DNA of 52,651 nt from Acidobacteriota bacterium (lineage in GTDB: Bacteria; Acidobacteriota; Blastocatellia; Pyrinomonadales; Pyrinomonadaceae). The notes under the pieces are model-generated. The model saw only the letters and a list, made by a program, of their open reading frames with translations, ran no database searches and was not told where the DNA came from. The translations under genes and the position numbers were made by a program. This document shows positions 17,175 through 28,619 of this stretch, piece after piece; the stretch's first letter is position 1, and each line of letters opens with the position of its first letter. The DNA lies in NCBI GenBank assembly GCA_020200135.1, contig JAIVJI010000070.1, positions 1 to 52,651 of the forward strand, given 5' to 3'.

Positions 17175-17989
17175 GCGCGCGCGGGGTTCTCGCGGAGGTC
17201 TACCGGCGCGACCGCGTGCTCGCGCTGACGGGCTGGGGCACGCTCGCGCTCTTCGCCGTGCTGCTCGCGGTCGCGCCGTTCGACTCGCGCACGGTCACGG
17301 GAATCAACCCGTGGGTCAAGCCCATGAAGTTCTGCGTCTCCATCACGGCCTACGTGTGGACGCTGGCGTGGTTCGTCGGCTACCTGCGCACATACCCGCG
17401 CGCCGTGCGGCTCGTCAGTCGGGGCACGGCGCTCGTCTTCGTCGGCGAGATGGTGTGCCTCGTCACGCAGGCCGCGCGCGGCGTGACCTCGCACTTCAAC
17501 GTCAAGACCCCCTTCGACGGCGCCGTCTTCGGCATGATGGGGGTGCTCATCGCCTTCAACACGCTGCTCGTCGTCGTCACGCTCGCGCTCTTCTTCCTGC
17601 GCACTTCCGAGCCCCTCGCGCCCGCATACCTCTGGGGCATCCGCGCGGGGCTGCTCCTCTTCTTCCTCGGGAGCCTCGAAGGGATGGCGATGATTTCGAA
17701 CATGGCGCACACGGTCGGCGCGCCCGACGGCGGGCCGGGGCTGCCCTTCGTCAATTGGAGCACGCGCTCGGGCGACCTGCGCGTCGCGCACTTCTTCGCC
17801 TTCCACGCGCTCCAACTGCTCCCGCTCGCCGGCTTCCTCTTAAGCCGCCACAGGCCCGGCTGGCCGCGCCGCCGACAGGTGGCCTGCGTCCTCGCGCTCG
17901 CGGTTCTTTACGCGGCCGGCGTCTCGCTCCTCTTCTGGCAGGCGACGGCCGGCCGCCCCCTGCTCGGCCTCGGCGCGCTCTCCCCCTGA
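17171..17989 (+). CDS. Seven-helix membrane protein coupled to the ABA4-like gene
   Basis: A 272-residue integral membrane protein with about seven hydrophobic stretches. Recognisable but unnamed features: NPWVKPMKFCVSITAYVWTL, RGVTSHFNVKTPFDG, and NWSTRSGDLRVAHFFAFHAL with several His that could sit within the membrane. I do not know a function. The GTG start (17171) overlaps the upstream stop, giving a two-gene membrane module with the ABA4-like protein. The gene ends 126 bases before CstA. Confidence 0.75.
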   Translation: MSARGVLAEVYRRDRVLALTGWGTLALFAVLLAVAPFDSRTVTGINPWVKPMKFCVSITAYVWTLAWFVGYLRTYPRAVRLVSRGTALVFVGEMVCLVTQAARGVTSHFNVKTPFDGAVFGMMGVLIAFNTLLVVVTLALFFLRTSEPLAPAYLWGIRAGLLLFFLGSLEGMAMISNMAHTVGAPDGGPGLPFVNWSTRSGDLRVAHFFAFHALQLLPLAGFLLSRHRPGWPRRRQVACVLALAVLYAAGVSLLFWQATAGRPLLGLGALSP

Positions 17990-18062
17990 GCCCCCGGACC
18001 CGGCCCTCTTCCCACGCGCCACGCGCGTTTTAAAAATTTCCGCGCCCGCGAGTCTTCGTGTT

Positions 18063-18068
18063 TATAAT
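18063..18068 (+). promoter_or_regulatory. -10 box (TATAAT) of cstA
   Basis: A perfect TATAAT 53 bases before the cstA start; no recognisable -35 at 17 bases. Confidence 0.5.
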
Positions 18069-18115
18069 CTCCGCGCTCGTGCCCGCCGCGGATTCGGAAC
18101 CGGAGGTTCTTGCCC

Positions 18116-19828
18116 TTGAGCCTGACACTTCTCGCCGTCGGATTTCTGCTGGTGCTGGTGGCGGCCTACCACTTGTACGGCGGCTGGGTGGCGCGGCAGT
18201 TCCAGCTCGACGACTCGCGCCCGACGCCCGCGCGCGAGGTCAACGACGGCGTGGACTTCATCCCCACGCGGCCCTTCTACCTCTTCGGCCAGCACTTCTC
18301 GGCCATCGCGGCGGCCGGCCCCATCGCGGGCCCCATCCTCGCCTGCCAGGTGTTCGGCTGGCTCCCGTGCCTCCTGTGGATAGGCTTCGGCGTCGTCCTC
18401 ATCGGCGCCGTCCACGACTTCGCCTCCCTGGCCGCCTCCGTCCGACACGGCGCCACCTCGGTCGCCGAGATCACGCGCGAGCACCTCGGGACGAAGGCCG
18501 GGCGCGCGATGATGGCCTTCATCTGGATCGCGCTCGTCTACGTCATCGTCGCCTTCGCCGACATCACGGCCGGCACCTTCGCCGCCGGCTCCGAAGAGTT
18601 AAAGGCCGCGACGGTCGCCTTCAACCCCGGCGGCGCGGTCGCGGCGGCGAGCGTGCTCTACCTCGGGCTCTCGCTCGTGCTGGGGCTGGTGCAGAAGTAC
18701 CTCGAGCCGCCGCTCTGGCTCGTCACCGTCGTCTTCGTGCCGGCGGCCTTCGCGCTCTCGTGGGCGGGGACGCTGATGTCGAACACGTTCGTGATGTCGC
18801 ACAAGGGTTGGGGGCTACTCATTCTCGCCTACTGCTGCGTCGCGTCGGTCGTCCCCGTCTGGACGCTCCTGCAGCCGCGCGGCTACCTCGGCGGGTTCAT
18901 CCTCTACGCGGCCATCGCGCTCGGCGTCGTCGGCGTCCTCTTCGGCGGGTACGAGATACAGCAGCCGGCGTTCAAGGGCTGGAGCGTGCCGGGCAGCATG
19001 ACGGGGACGCTCTTCCCCTTCCTCTTCGTGACCATCGCGTGCGGCGCGTGCTCGGGCTTCCACGGCCTGGTCTGCTCGGGCACGACCTCGAAGCAGGTCG
19101 AGAAGGAGTCGCACATCAAGCCGGTGGGCTACGGCGCGATGCTCGCCGAGGGGTTCGTCGCGCTCATCGCGCTCGTCACCATCATGATCGCCACGCAGCT
19201 CACCGACGCCGCGGGGAAGCCGCTCGCCGCCGGCACCATCTACGGCAACGGCATCGGGCGCTTCCTGACGCTCATCATCGGCCCCGACCACCTCGCCTTC
19301 GCCACGACCTTCGGCGCGATGGCCTTCTCGACCTTCGTCTTCGACACGCTCGACGTCTGCACACGCCTGGGGCGCTACATCGCGCAGGAGCTTTTCAACT
19401 GGCGGACGCGCGCGGGCGCGCTCGCGGGGACGCTGCTGACGGTCGCGCTCCCCGTCTACTTCATCGCCTTCGCGCCGCCGAACTCGTGGTCGAAGTTCTG
19501 GACGCTCTTCGGCGCGTCGAACCAGCTGCTCGCGGCGCTGACGCTGTTGACGATCACGGCGTGGCTCTACCAGGCGCGCAAGCGCATCGCCTACACGCTC
19601 GTCCCGATGGCGTTCGTGCTGGTCATCACGCTGTGGGCGCTCTCTTTGATGGTCGTCGGGAACCTGCGCGCGACGAAGGGGCTCGACGTGGAGCTGGTCA
19701 ACGCCGTCGCCTCGGCCGCGCTCGTCCTGCTCGCGCTCTACCTCGCCGTCACCGCGCTCCTCAAGCTGCGCAACGACCGCCGCGGGGACACGCTCACGCC
19801 CGCGCACACCGCCGTCGGACTGGAATGA
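18116..19828 (+). CDS. cstA: Carbon starvation protein CstA-type peptide/pyruvate transporter
   Basis: A 569-571-residue inner-membrane transporter of the CstA family. The signature VDFIPTRPFYLFGQHFSAIA and GPIAGPILACQVFGWLPCLLW (about 44-88) is diagnostic; SGFHGLVCSGTTSKQ and FDTLDVCTRLGRYIAQE follow in the conserved positions. About 16 hydrophobic segments are present. Family members import peptides or pyruvate during carbon limitation. TTG at 18116 is preferred because GGAGG (18102-18106) is 9 bases upstream; TTG at 18110 is too close. The gene stands alone and is closed by a long palindrome. Confidence 0.92.
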   Translation: MSLTLLAVGFLLVLVAAYHLYGGWVARQFQLDDSRPTPAREVNDGVDFIPTRPFYLFGQHFSAIAAAGPIAGPILACQVFGWLPCLLWIGFGVVLIGAVHDFASLAASVRHGATSVAEITREHLGTKAGRAMMAFIWIALVYVIVAFADITAGTFAAGSEELKAATVAFNPGGAVAAASVLYLGLSLVLGLVQKYLEPPLWLVTVVFVPAAFALSWAGTLMSNTFVMSHKGWGLLILAYCCVASVVPVWTLLQPRGYLGGFILYAAIALGVVGVLFGGYEIQQPAFKGWSVPGSMTGTLFPFLFVTIACGACSGFHGLVCSGTTSKQVEKESHIKPVGYGAMLAEGFVALIALVTIMIATQLTDAAGKPLAAGTIYGNGIGRFLTLIIGPDHLAFATTFGAMAFSTFVFDTLDVCTRLGRYIAQELFNWRTRAGALAGTLLTVALPVYFIAFAPPNSWSKFWTLFGASNQLLAALTLLTITAWLYQARKRIAYTLVPMAFVLVITLWALSLMVVGNLRATKGLDVELVNAVASAALVLLALYLAVTALLKLRNDRRGDTLTPAHTAVGLE

Positions 19829-19916
19829 ATTAACAGGGATGGACGGGACTGACAGGATAAGAATAGAAGCATTTGAAATCGTCTTATCCCGTCAGTCCCG
19901 TCCATCCCTGTTAATT
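19828..19916. repeat. Long palindrome with 35-nt arms after cstA
   Basis: Arms 19828-19862 and 19882-19916 pair at 35 positions with one G-T wobble. The words GGGATGGACGGGACTGACAG resemble a stuttered repeat (GGGAtGGACGGGAcTGACaGGAT). The left arm begins on the last base of the stop codon. It likely ends the cstA transcript. Confidence 0.9.
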
Positions 19917-19963
19917 GTTCTCCCCGACATAGGCCCCGCCCACTCAAGCCCCCGGTTCTGGCT

Positions 19964-19992
19964 TTGAACTTTCGGGCTTTTTCGGAGATAAT
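19964..19992 (+). promoter_or_regulatory. Promoter of the pyrophosphatase leader
   Basis: TTGAAC at 19964-19969 and GATAAT at 19987-19992 with a 17-base spacer. Transcription would start near 19999, giving a leader of about 170 bases before the coding region. Confidence 0.75.
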
Positions 19993-20007
19993 GCCCCTCT
20001 TTTAGCG

Positions 20008-20121
20008 AGACCATAAAAACGGGTCTGTGCGGACAGTGGGAGCACGTCCTCTCGTGCGACTGAAGGGAAGTCGAGCGCCGCGGCGCTCCGCACGGCCGGC
20101 CTCCGCCCCCGGGGGCGTTTT
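20008..20121 (+). promoter_or_regulatory. Structured 5' leader with terminator-like hairpin (candidate riboswitch)
   Basis: Hairpin AGACC/GGTCT (20008-20012/20022-20026). A closing stem GTGCGGA (20027-20033) / TCCGCAC (20087-20093) encloses three hairpins: GCACG/CGTGC (20042-20057), GACT/AGTC (20058-20072) and GAGCGC/GCGCTC (20073-20088, whose last bases compete with the closing stem). Then CGCCCCC/GGGGGCG (20104-20117) followed by TTTT acts as an intrinsic terminator before the ribosome-binding site. The aptamer-plus-terminator order is that of a riboswitch. I could not match it to a class I know. Confidence 0.5.
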
Positions 20122-20167
20122 CACTCGCCACTTTTTAGACGAACCAACAGGAAAGGAATCGTTCAAC

Positions 20168-22897
<2,730 letters not shown>

Positions 22898-22926
22898 AGG
22901 GGCCGAAACCGAGGAGGGCTGGAACT

Positions 22927-23352
22927 GTGAACAGCTACGCGAAAGCGGAGACGCTGGTGGGCGCGTTCGTGGCGCCGTCGGATTGGGCTCGTTCGGCGCT
23001 GGTCGTCGTGGGCTTCAGCCTTTTGACGGCGCTGGCGGCGCAGGTCGTCGTGCCGCTCCCCTGGACGCCCGTGCCGTTGACGGGGCAGACGTTCGCGGTG
23101 CTTTTGACGGGGGCGCTGCTGGGCCCGCGCCTCGGCGCGCTGGCGATGCTCGCGTATCTGGCCGAGGGCGCGGCGGGACTCCCCTTCTTCCGCGGGGGCG
23201 CGGGCGGGGGCGGGCACCTCTCGGGCGCGACGGCCGGGTACCTGTTCGCCTTCCCGGCGGCGGCCTACGTCACCGGGTACCTGGCCTGCTGCGCAAGGCA
23301 GGCCGGCGGGGCGAGTAGCCCGCGAAAACTCGCGCCGAAAAGCCGCTCTTAA
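22927..23352 (+). CDS. bioY: BioY biotin-transporter S component, C-terminally short
   Basis: A 141-residue membrane protein. It matches BioY from the start: VVPLPWTPVPLTGQTFAVLL (about 40-59), LLGPRLGALAMLAYLAEG and GYLFAFPAAAYVTGYL. BioY binds biotin in the membrane and works with an ECF energising module. The family has about 190 residues; here homology ends at TGYLA and is replaced by a polar tail (ARQAGGASSPRKLAPKSRS), so the last two helices are missing. Either a deletion with frame change or true truncation. GTG start after GAGGAGG, 29 bases after hppA, so it is in the same transcript. Confidence 0.8.
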   Translation: MNSYAKAETLVGAFVAPSDWARSALVVVGFSLLTALAAQVVVPLPWTPVPLTGQTFAVLLTGALLGPRLGALAMLAYLAEGAAGLPFFRGGAGGGGHLSGATAGYLFAFPAAAYVTGYLACCARQAGGASSPRKLAPKSRS

Positions 23353-23354
23353 CG

Positions 23355-23386
23355 AAAGCCCCCGCCGCCGCCGGCCGGGGGCTTTT
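23355..23386 (+). terminator. Intrinsic terminator after bioY
   Basis: AAAGCCCCCG (23355-23364) pairs with CGGGGGCTTT (23376-23385) and is followed by further T residues. Confidence 0.85.
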
Positions 23387-23429
23387 CTCTTACGGCTCAC
23401 CCGCCCTGCCCGCGCCGGGGCCTTGCTTC

Positions 23430-23458
23430 TTGAAGTCGGGCGGGGGCGAACTTATAAT
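23430..23458 (+). promoter_or_regulatory. Promoter of the IPT-domain gene
   Basis: TTGAAG at 23430-23435 and TATAAT at 23453-23458 with a 17-base spacer; about 70 bases of leader to the ATG. Confidence 0.8.
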
Positions 23459-23535
23459 CGTGCCGCCTCGCGCGGTCTTCCTGTCCCTCCCCGCGCCGCC
23501 GGGGCCCCGACCCGCAACGTCAGGGAAAGACCAAC

Positions 23536-25170
23536 ATGAGACTCGCAGGCAAGAGACTCTCGGCCCTCCGCCCCCTCTTCTTCGCACTCTTCGCGCTCGC
23601 GTGCCTCGCGCACGCCGGCGGCGCCGCCGCCGCCGCGCAGTCCCCCGCGCAGACCGATGCCGCGCTCCGCATCGCCGAGGTCGGCCCCTACGACCGCGTC
23701 GCGCCCGGACAGATAGTCGAGCTGCGCGTCGAGGGCTTCAACGAGCGCCTCATCACGCCGCCCCCCGGCGACGCCCTCCGCGTCATCATCATTCAGAACG
23801 GTACGACGTACGTGGGCCCCGCACGCACGGCCTCGCCGGTCATCGTCAGGGAGGGGCCGCCCGCACAGGGCGCGGGCAGCTCGGTCGGCATGAAGATGTT
23901 TCAGGGCGTCACCTTCGCCGTCCCGCGCGGAGTGCCGCCGGGCGACGCCGAGGTCGTCGTCGTGTACAAGGGTCGGCGCAGCGCGCCCTTCAAGCTCAAC
24001 ATCCTCGACCGCCCCGGCCGACCCGTCGTCGGCACGACGGGCATCGTGACCATCGCGCCCGCAAGCCTTCCGCCGCCTCTGGCCGCCGGCACTCCCGCGA
24101 CGCGCTCGACGTTCGGGCTCAAGTTCGAGCGCGGCGCGAAGGGCGTCGAGCTGCACGTGCGCCCGCTCGCCGACCCCGACAACCCCGACGCGGGCGTCAT
24201 CGTCCGCTTCAAGCAGGGCGACGCCTTCTACGACGCCGGCGCGCGCGTCGTCCACCGCGAGGGCGGCCGCCGGGACATGCCCGGCGGCGCGTTCCGCCTC
24301 GCGCCCGCGCGGGACGTTCTGGAGATAGACGTGCCCGAGATGCTCGCGCCCGGCGAGGCCGAGATGGAAGTGAGCCTGCGCGCCTCCGGCATGACGGGCG
24401 ACGCGGTGCTCGTCCCCGTCACCGTCACCGACGCCGGGCGCGCCTTCGAGTCGCCGAAGGACGCCGCGCCGCGCATGCTCGCCGTCACGCCGCGCCGCGT
24501 CGGCGCGGGGCAGGCGCTGATGATATCGGTGGACAGGCGACGCGCGCTCGACCCCGACCCGGACAAGGTCGAGGTGGTCTTCGAGACGCCGGACGGCGCG
24601 TGGAGCTTCAAGGTCCAGCCCGAGAAGATGAGCGCCGTCCGCGCGCAGGCCACGGAGCCCGACGCGCCCGTGCTCCTCATCGTGCGCGCGCCGAAGCAGC
24701 TCACGGGCGACGTGCGCGTGCGCGTCCACAACCCGGCGCGCGCCGACTACGAGGGCGCGGCGAGCGAGCCGGCCACGGTCGAGATAGTCTCTGAAGCCAT
24801 CGCGCCCGAGGTGCAGTCGGTCTCGGAGGCGTCGGCGGCCGAGCTGTCGCAGCTCCGGCAAATCTCCTCGGCGCAGGCGGCCGACCCGCGCGTGCGCCCC
24901 GCCTTCGAGCCCGGCGTGCGTTACGTCTCGATCCGCGCGACGGGGCTCGACCCCGACCCACGGTACCTGCGCGTGCGTTTCGAGCAGGAGGGGCGCGGCG
25001 CGGTCACGCTCGAACGGTCGGACTTCGCGCTCTTCTCAAGCGGCGCGCTCGTCGTCCGCCTGCCGAAAGGCTTCGGCGCGGGGCGCGTTTCGGTGAGCGT
25101 CGAGAACCGCGGCGCGTCCGGCTACAGCCCGCCCGTCGTCCGCACCTTCGAGCTGTCGGAGCGCCGCTAA
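23536..25170 (+). CDS. Secreted IPT/TIG-like beta-sandwich protein
   Basis: A 544-residue exported protein with a signal peptide ending at AAAAAQ (near 36). It contains repeated Ig-like units beginning with the TIG pattern: IAEVGPYDRVAPGQIVELRV (about 46), MLAVTPRRVGAGQALMISVD (about 315), and a third near YVSIRATGLDPDPRYLRVRF. No catalytic motif or membrane anchor is seen. TIG domains act as binding or spacing modules in surface proteins. The gluzincin-TPR gene follows after 42 bases and is probably cotranscribed, so the two may work together outside the cytoplasm; that is inference. Confidence 0.75.
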   Translation: MRLAGKRLSALRPLFFALFALACLAHAGGAAAAAQSPAQTDAALRIAEVGPYDRVAPGQIVELRVEGFNERLITPPPGDALRVIIIQNGTTYVGPARTASPVIVREGPPAQGAGSSVGMKMFQGVTFAVPRGVPPGDAEVVVVYKGRRSAPFKLNILDRPGRPVVGTTGIVTIAPASLPPPLAAGTPATRSTFGLKFERGAKGVELHVRPLADPDNPDAGVIVRFKQGDAFYDAGARVVHREGGRRDMPGGAFRLAPARDVLEIDVPEMLAPGEAEMEVSLRASGMTGDAVLVPVTVTDAGRAFESPKDAAPRMLAVTPRRVGAGQALMISVDRRRALDPDPDKVEVVFETPDGAWSFKVQPEKMSAVRAQATEPDAPVLLIVRAPKQLTGDVRVRVHNPARADYEGAASEPATVEIVSEAIAPEVQSVSEASAAELSQLRQISSAQAADPRVRPAFEPGVRYVSIRATGLDPDPRYLRVRFEQEGRGAVTLERSDFALFSSGALVVRLPKGFGAGRVSVSVENRGASGYSPPVVRTFELSERR

Positions 25171-25212
25171 ACGGACAGTCGCTCAAGCCCCCACGGCATC
25201 CAAGGGAACGCC

Positions 25213-27198
25213 ATGATGACTCAACGCACGCGTGCCCTCGTCGCCGCGCTCGCCCTCCTCGTCGCGGCGCAGGCCGCCGCCGCCAAAGACACCTGGACGA
25301 GCGTCCGCTCGCAGAACTTCTTCCTCGTCGGCAACGCCTCGGAGAAGGAGATTCGGCAGGTCGCCACGCGCCTCGAACAGTTCCGCGACGTGTTCAAGCG
25401 CCTCTTCGCGCAGGTCAACTTCAGCTCGCCGGTGCCGACCACCGTCGTCGTCTTCAAGAGCGACGGCTCCTACAAGCCCTTCAAGCCGGTGGCCGACGGC
25501 AAGACCGTCGCGGCGGTGGCCGGCTACTTCCAGCCGGGCGAGGACGTCAACTACATCACGCTGACGACCGAGCGCGGCTCGGAGGACACTTACAGCATCA
25601 TCTACCACGAGTACGTCCACCTGCTCGTCAACAACTCGCTCGGCAAGGGCACGGCGCCCGCGTGGTTCAACGAGGGGCTCGCCGAGTACTACAGCACCTT
25701 CGCCATCGAGGACGACCGCAAGGTGCACCTGGGCAAGTTCGTTGACGACCACCTCTACCTGCTGCGCCAGCAGAAGATGATTCCGCTCTCGCAGCTCCTG
25801 GCCGTGGACCACCACTCTCTCGAACGCAACAGGCACGACGTGCGCGGACTCTTCTACGCGCAGTCGTGGGCGCTCGTCCACTACCTCATCCTCGGCAACG
25901 AGGGCCGGCGGCTGCCGCAGCTCGGGCAGTTCCTCGCGCTCACGCGCCAGGGCGTGCCGGCCGAGGAGGCCTTCCAGCGCGCCTTCCAGACCGACACCGC
26001 CGGGATGGAGAAGGAGCTGCAGAAGTACGTCCAGGGTCGCACCTTCCAGAGCAAGGTCGCCACCTTCGAGCAGAAGCTTGAGTTCGACTCGCAGATGACG
26101 ACCGCTCCGCTCACGGAGGCCGAGGCCGAAGGCTACCTCGGCGACCTGCTGCTCCACACGGGCCGCCCCGAGGACGCGGCCGTCAGGCTCGTGCGCGCGC
26201 TCCAGCTCGACCCCGACCTGACGATGGCGCGCGCCTCGCTCGGCATGACGCGTCTGCGCCAGAAGCGTTTCGACGAGGCGAAGGAGGAGCTGCGCAAGGC
26301 CGTCGCCTCGGGCGCGCAGAATTATCTCGCGCACTACTACTACGCCTACGCGCTGAGCCGCCAGGGGACGCGCGAGGACGGCTACAGGCCCGGCGGCTAC
26401 CCGCCCGAGGCGGCGAAGGAGATGCGCGAGTCGCTGCGCAAGGCCATCTCCTTACGCCCCGATTTCCCCGAGAGCTACCACCTGCTCGGCTGGGTCAACC
26501 TCGTGACGGGCGAGGAGCTTGAGGTGTCGGCCGCGCTGCTCAGGCGCGCGCTGGGGATGGCGCCCGGCAACCAGCACTACGCGCTCGTGCTCGCGCAAAT
26601 CTACCTGCGGCAGGAGAAGTTCGACCTCGCGCGTCAGACGGCCGAGCCGCTGACGCGCGACGGCACCGAGCCGGGGCTGCGCGCGACGGCGCAGTCGGTG
26701 CTGGCCTCCATCAGGAACTACGAGGAGCAGGTCAAGCAGTACCGCGCGCGGCGCGAGGAGTACGAGCGCGCGGCCGCGGCCGGGGGCGCGCCGCGCCTCC
26801 AGGTGCGCGAGGGGGCGGAGAAGGTTGACACGCCCGAGAAGCTCGCGCGCTCGCAGGAGGAGGCGATGGCCGAGGCGCTGGGCGAGGCGCTGCGCAAGCC
26901 CGAGGCGGGCGAGACGCGCCTGCGCGCCGCGCTCACGCGCATCGAGTGCGGGCCGAAAGGTCTGGTCTTCGTCTTCAAGGCGGGCGAGCGCACGCTCCGG
27001 CTCACGAGCGCCGGCTTTAACGGCCTCCACATCGTCGCTTACACGCCCGAGGCCGGCGCCGAGCTCTCCTGCGGCGCGCGCAAGGCCGAGGCGCACGCGG
27101 TCGTCACCTACCGCGGCAAGGCGGACGAGCGCGCCAAGACCGACGGCGCGCTCGTCGCCCTCGAATTCGTCCCCGCCAGTTTCAAACTGGGGCAGTAG
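25213..27198 (+). CDS. Secreted gluzincin-type metallopeptidase with TPRs (DUF1570-like)
   Basis: A 661-residue exported protein (signal peptide to AAAAK near 25). The zinc site is H132-E133-Y-V-H136 with the downstream glutamate in WFNEGLAEYYS (E154), the gluzincin pattern seen in DUF1570-like peptidases. Residues about 290-490 form TPRs (GDLLLHTGRPEDAAVRLVRA, RASLGMTRLRQKRFDEAKEE). A coiled, charged stretch (EEQVKQYRARREEYE) precedes a C-terminal beta-rich domain with two Cys. The protein probably handles periplasmic substrates recruited by TPRs. It follows the IPT gene and ends in a GC-rich terminator. Confidence 0.85.
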   Translation: MMTQRTRALVAALALLVAAQAAAAKDTWTSVRSQNFFLVGNASEKEIRQVATRLEQFRDVFKRLFAQVNFSSPVPTTVVVFKSDGSYKPFKPVADGKTVAAVAGYFQPGEDVNYITLTTERGSEDTYSIIYHEYVHLLVNNSLGKGTAPAWFNEGLAEYYSTFAIEDDRKVHLGKFVDDHLYLLRQQKMIPLSQLLAVDHHSLERNRHDVRGLFYAQSWALVHYLILGNEGRRLPQLGQFLALTRQGVPAEEAFQRAFQTDTAGMEKELQKYVQGRTFQSKVATFEQKLEFDSQMTTAPLTEAEAEGYLGDLLLHTGRPEDAAVRLVRALQLDPDLTMARASLGMTRLRQKRFDEAKEELRKAVASGAQNYLAHYYYAYALSRQGTREDGYRPGGYPPEAAKEMRESLRKAISLRPDFPESYHLLGWVNLVTGEELEVSAALLRRALGMAPGNQHYALVLAQIYLRQEKFDLARQTAEPLTRDGTEPGLRATAQSVLASIRNYEEQVKQYRARREEYERAAAAGGAPRLQVREGAEKVDTPEKLARSQEEAMAEALGEALRKPEAGETRLRAALTRIECGPKGLVFVFKAGERTLRLTSAGFNGLHIVAYTPEAGAELSCGARKAEAHAVVTYRGKADERAKTDGALVALEFVPASFKLGQ

Positions 27199-27215
27199 TG
27201 GGTCGAGTTAAGCGG

Positions 27216-27253
27216 GGGGGAGGGGCAAGGGGTAAAGTCCTTGCCCCTCCCCC
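27216..27253 (+). terminator. GC-rich hairpin terminator
   Basis: GGGGGAGGGGCAAGG (27216-27230) pairs perfectly with 27239-27253, loop GGTAAAGT, followed by TTTAACC. Confidence 0.85.
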
Positions 27254-27329
27254 TTTAACCTTTCACCCTTCCAAAATGAATCCGCCGGTGGTAAAGATAA
27301 CGTAACCACTTGAGGGGAGACGTGCCGAA

Positions 27330-27923
27330 GTGACTCTACCCCCAACACGGCCGCCGACCGACGCCGAGTCGAGGCAGGCCGAGCTCATCCGGGGCGTCGC
27401 CGAAGGGGACGAACAGGCGCTCGCCTCGCTCTACGACGCGACCAGCCGGACGGTCTACGGCCTGCTGCTGCGCATCCTCTCCGACCCCTCGTCGGCCGAG
27501 GAGGTGCTGCTCGACGTGTACGCGCAGGTCTGGCGCCAGGCGGCCAGCTACAGCCCCGAGCGGGGGCGCCCGCTGGCCTGGCTGACGACCATCGCGCGCA
27601 GCCGCGCCATCGACCGCGTCAGGCGCACGCGGCAGGAGCACCAGCGCGAGGCGCCGCTCGACGAGGCGGCGCGCGCCTCCGCGGGCGAGAGCGTGGAGGA
27701 AGGCGTCAGGGCGGGCGAGGTGCGGGCGGTCATCCGCGCCGCCCTGGACGGGCTCGCGCCCGAGCAGCGCGAGGTGATCGAGCTGGCTTACTACGGCGGG
27801 ATGAGCCACAGCGAGATCGCCGCCGCGCGCGGGCTGCCTTTGGGGACCGTGAAGACGCGCACGCGGCTCGGGCTGATGCGGCTGCGCGAGATGCTCAAGC
27901 CGGCATGGGAAGGGATTCTATGA
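27330..27923 (+). CDS. ECF-type RNA polymerase sigma factor
   Basis: A 197-residue sigma factor of the SigK/RpoE kind. Region 2 covers about residues 35-100 (LLRILSDPSSAEEVLLDVYAQVW; RPLAWLTTIARSRAIDRVRR), and region 4 about 135-190 (LAPEQREVIELAYYGGMSHS then EIAAARGLPLGTVKTRTRLG, a helix-turn-helix). It directs polymerase to a dedicated promoter set when released by its anti-sigma factor. GTG start. Its stop overlaps the start of the ChrR-like gene (ATGA), the usual layout for a cognate pair. Paralogue of the sigma factor at 29966. Confidence 0.93.
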   Translation: MTLPPTRPPTDAESRQAELIRGVAEGDEQALASLYDATSRTVYGLLLRILSDPSSAEEVLLDVYAQVWRQAASYSPERGRPLAWLTTIARSRAIDRVRRTRQEHQREAPLDEAARASAGESVEEGVRAGEVRAVIRAALDGLAPEQREVIELAYYGGMSHSEIAAARGLPLGTVKTRTRLGLMRLREMLKPAWEGIL

Positions 27924-28600
27924 GCCACACGACGACGGACGAGGAGGCGGCCGGGCGGGCCGCGCTCTACGCTCTGGGCGCGCTCGAAGGCGAGGAGGCG
28001 CGCGCCTTCGAGGAGCACTTGACTGCGGGGTGCGCGGGCTGCGAGGCGGAGCTGCGCGAGTTCGAGGGCGTGGTCGCGGACTTGGGACTCGCCGCGCCGG
28101 AGGCAGAGCCGCCCGAGGGCGTGCGCTCGCGCCTGCTGGCGCTCGTCTCGGAAGGCGGGGGCGGCGAGGGCGGGGGCGAGACGGGCGCGCGCGCCGAGCC
28201 GGCGGCGGGCGACGCGTCCGCCGCCGCGCCGAACGCGGGCGGCGGCGGCAAAGGTTTTCTCGTCCTCCGCGCGGGCGAGGGCGAGTGGTTCCCGACGCAC
28301 GACGAGGGCGTCGCCTACAAGCTCCTCTACGCCGACGACGCGCGCGGCACACTCACGACGCTCGTCAGGATGCGGCCCGGCTCGCGCATACGCCCGCACC
28401 GCCACCTCGGCGTCGAGCAGTGCCTCGTCCTCGAAGGCGACGTGCGCTCGGGCGCGACCCGGATGACGGCGGGCGATTTCAACTGCTCGCTCCCCGGCAG
28501 CGTCCACGAGGAGCTCGCCACCGACGGCGGCGCGCTCCTCCTCATCGTCTCGCCCGAGCGCTACGAGCCGGTCGGGCCGCACCACCACGCGCGGGCTTAA
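27920..28600 (+). CDS. ChrR-like cupin anti-sigma factor
   Basis: A 226-residue protein with two domains. The N-terminal zinc anti-sigma helix bundle has H33-x4-C38-x2-C41 (EEHLTAGCAGC). After a Gly/Ala-rich linker (about 78-111) comes a cupin domain with a full metal site, H160-x-H162-x3-E166 and H196. ChrR of this build holds its ECF sigma factor inactive and releases it on singlet oxygen or peroxide stress; the intact cupin site argues that sensing is retained. ATG at 27920 overlaps the sigma stop and follows GGGAAGGG; an earlier ATG at 27905 is less likely. Confidence 0.88.
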   Translation: MSHTTTDEEAAGRAALYALGALEGEEARAFEEHLTAGCAGCEAELREFEGVVADLGLAAPEAEPPEGVRSRLLALVSEGGGGEGGGETGARAEPAAGDASAAAPNAGGGGKGFLVLRAGEGEWFPTHDEGVAYKLLYADDARGTLTTLVRMRPGSRIRPHRHLGVEQCLVLEGDVRSGATRMTAGDFNCSLPGSVHEELATDGGALLLIVSPERYEPVGPHHHARA

Positions 28601-28619
28601 AGCCTCGGCGCCGTAAATC

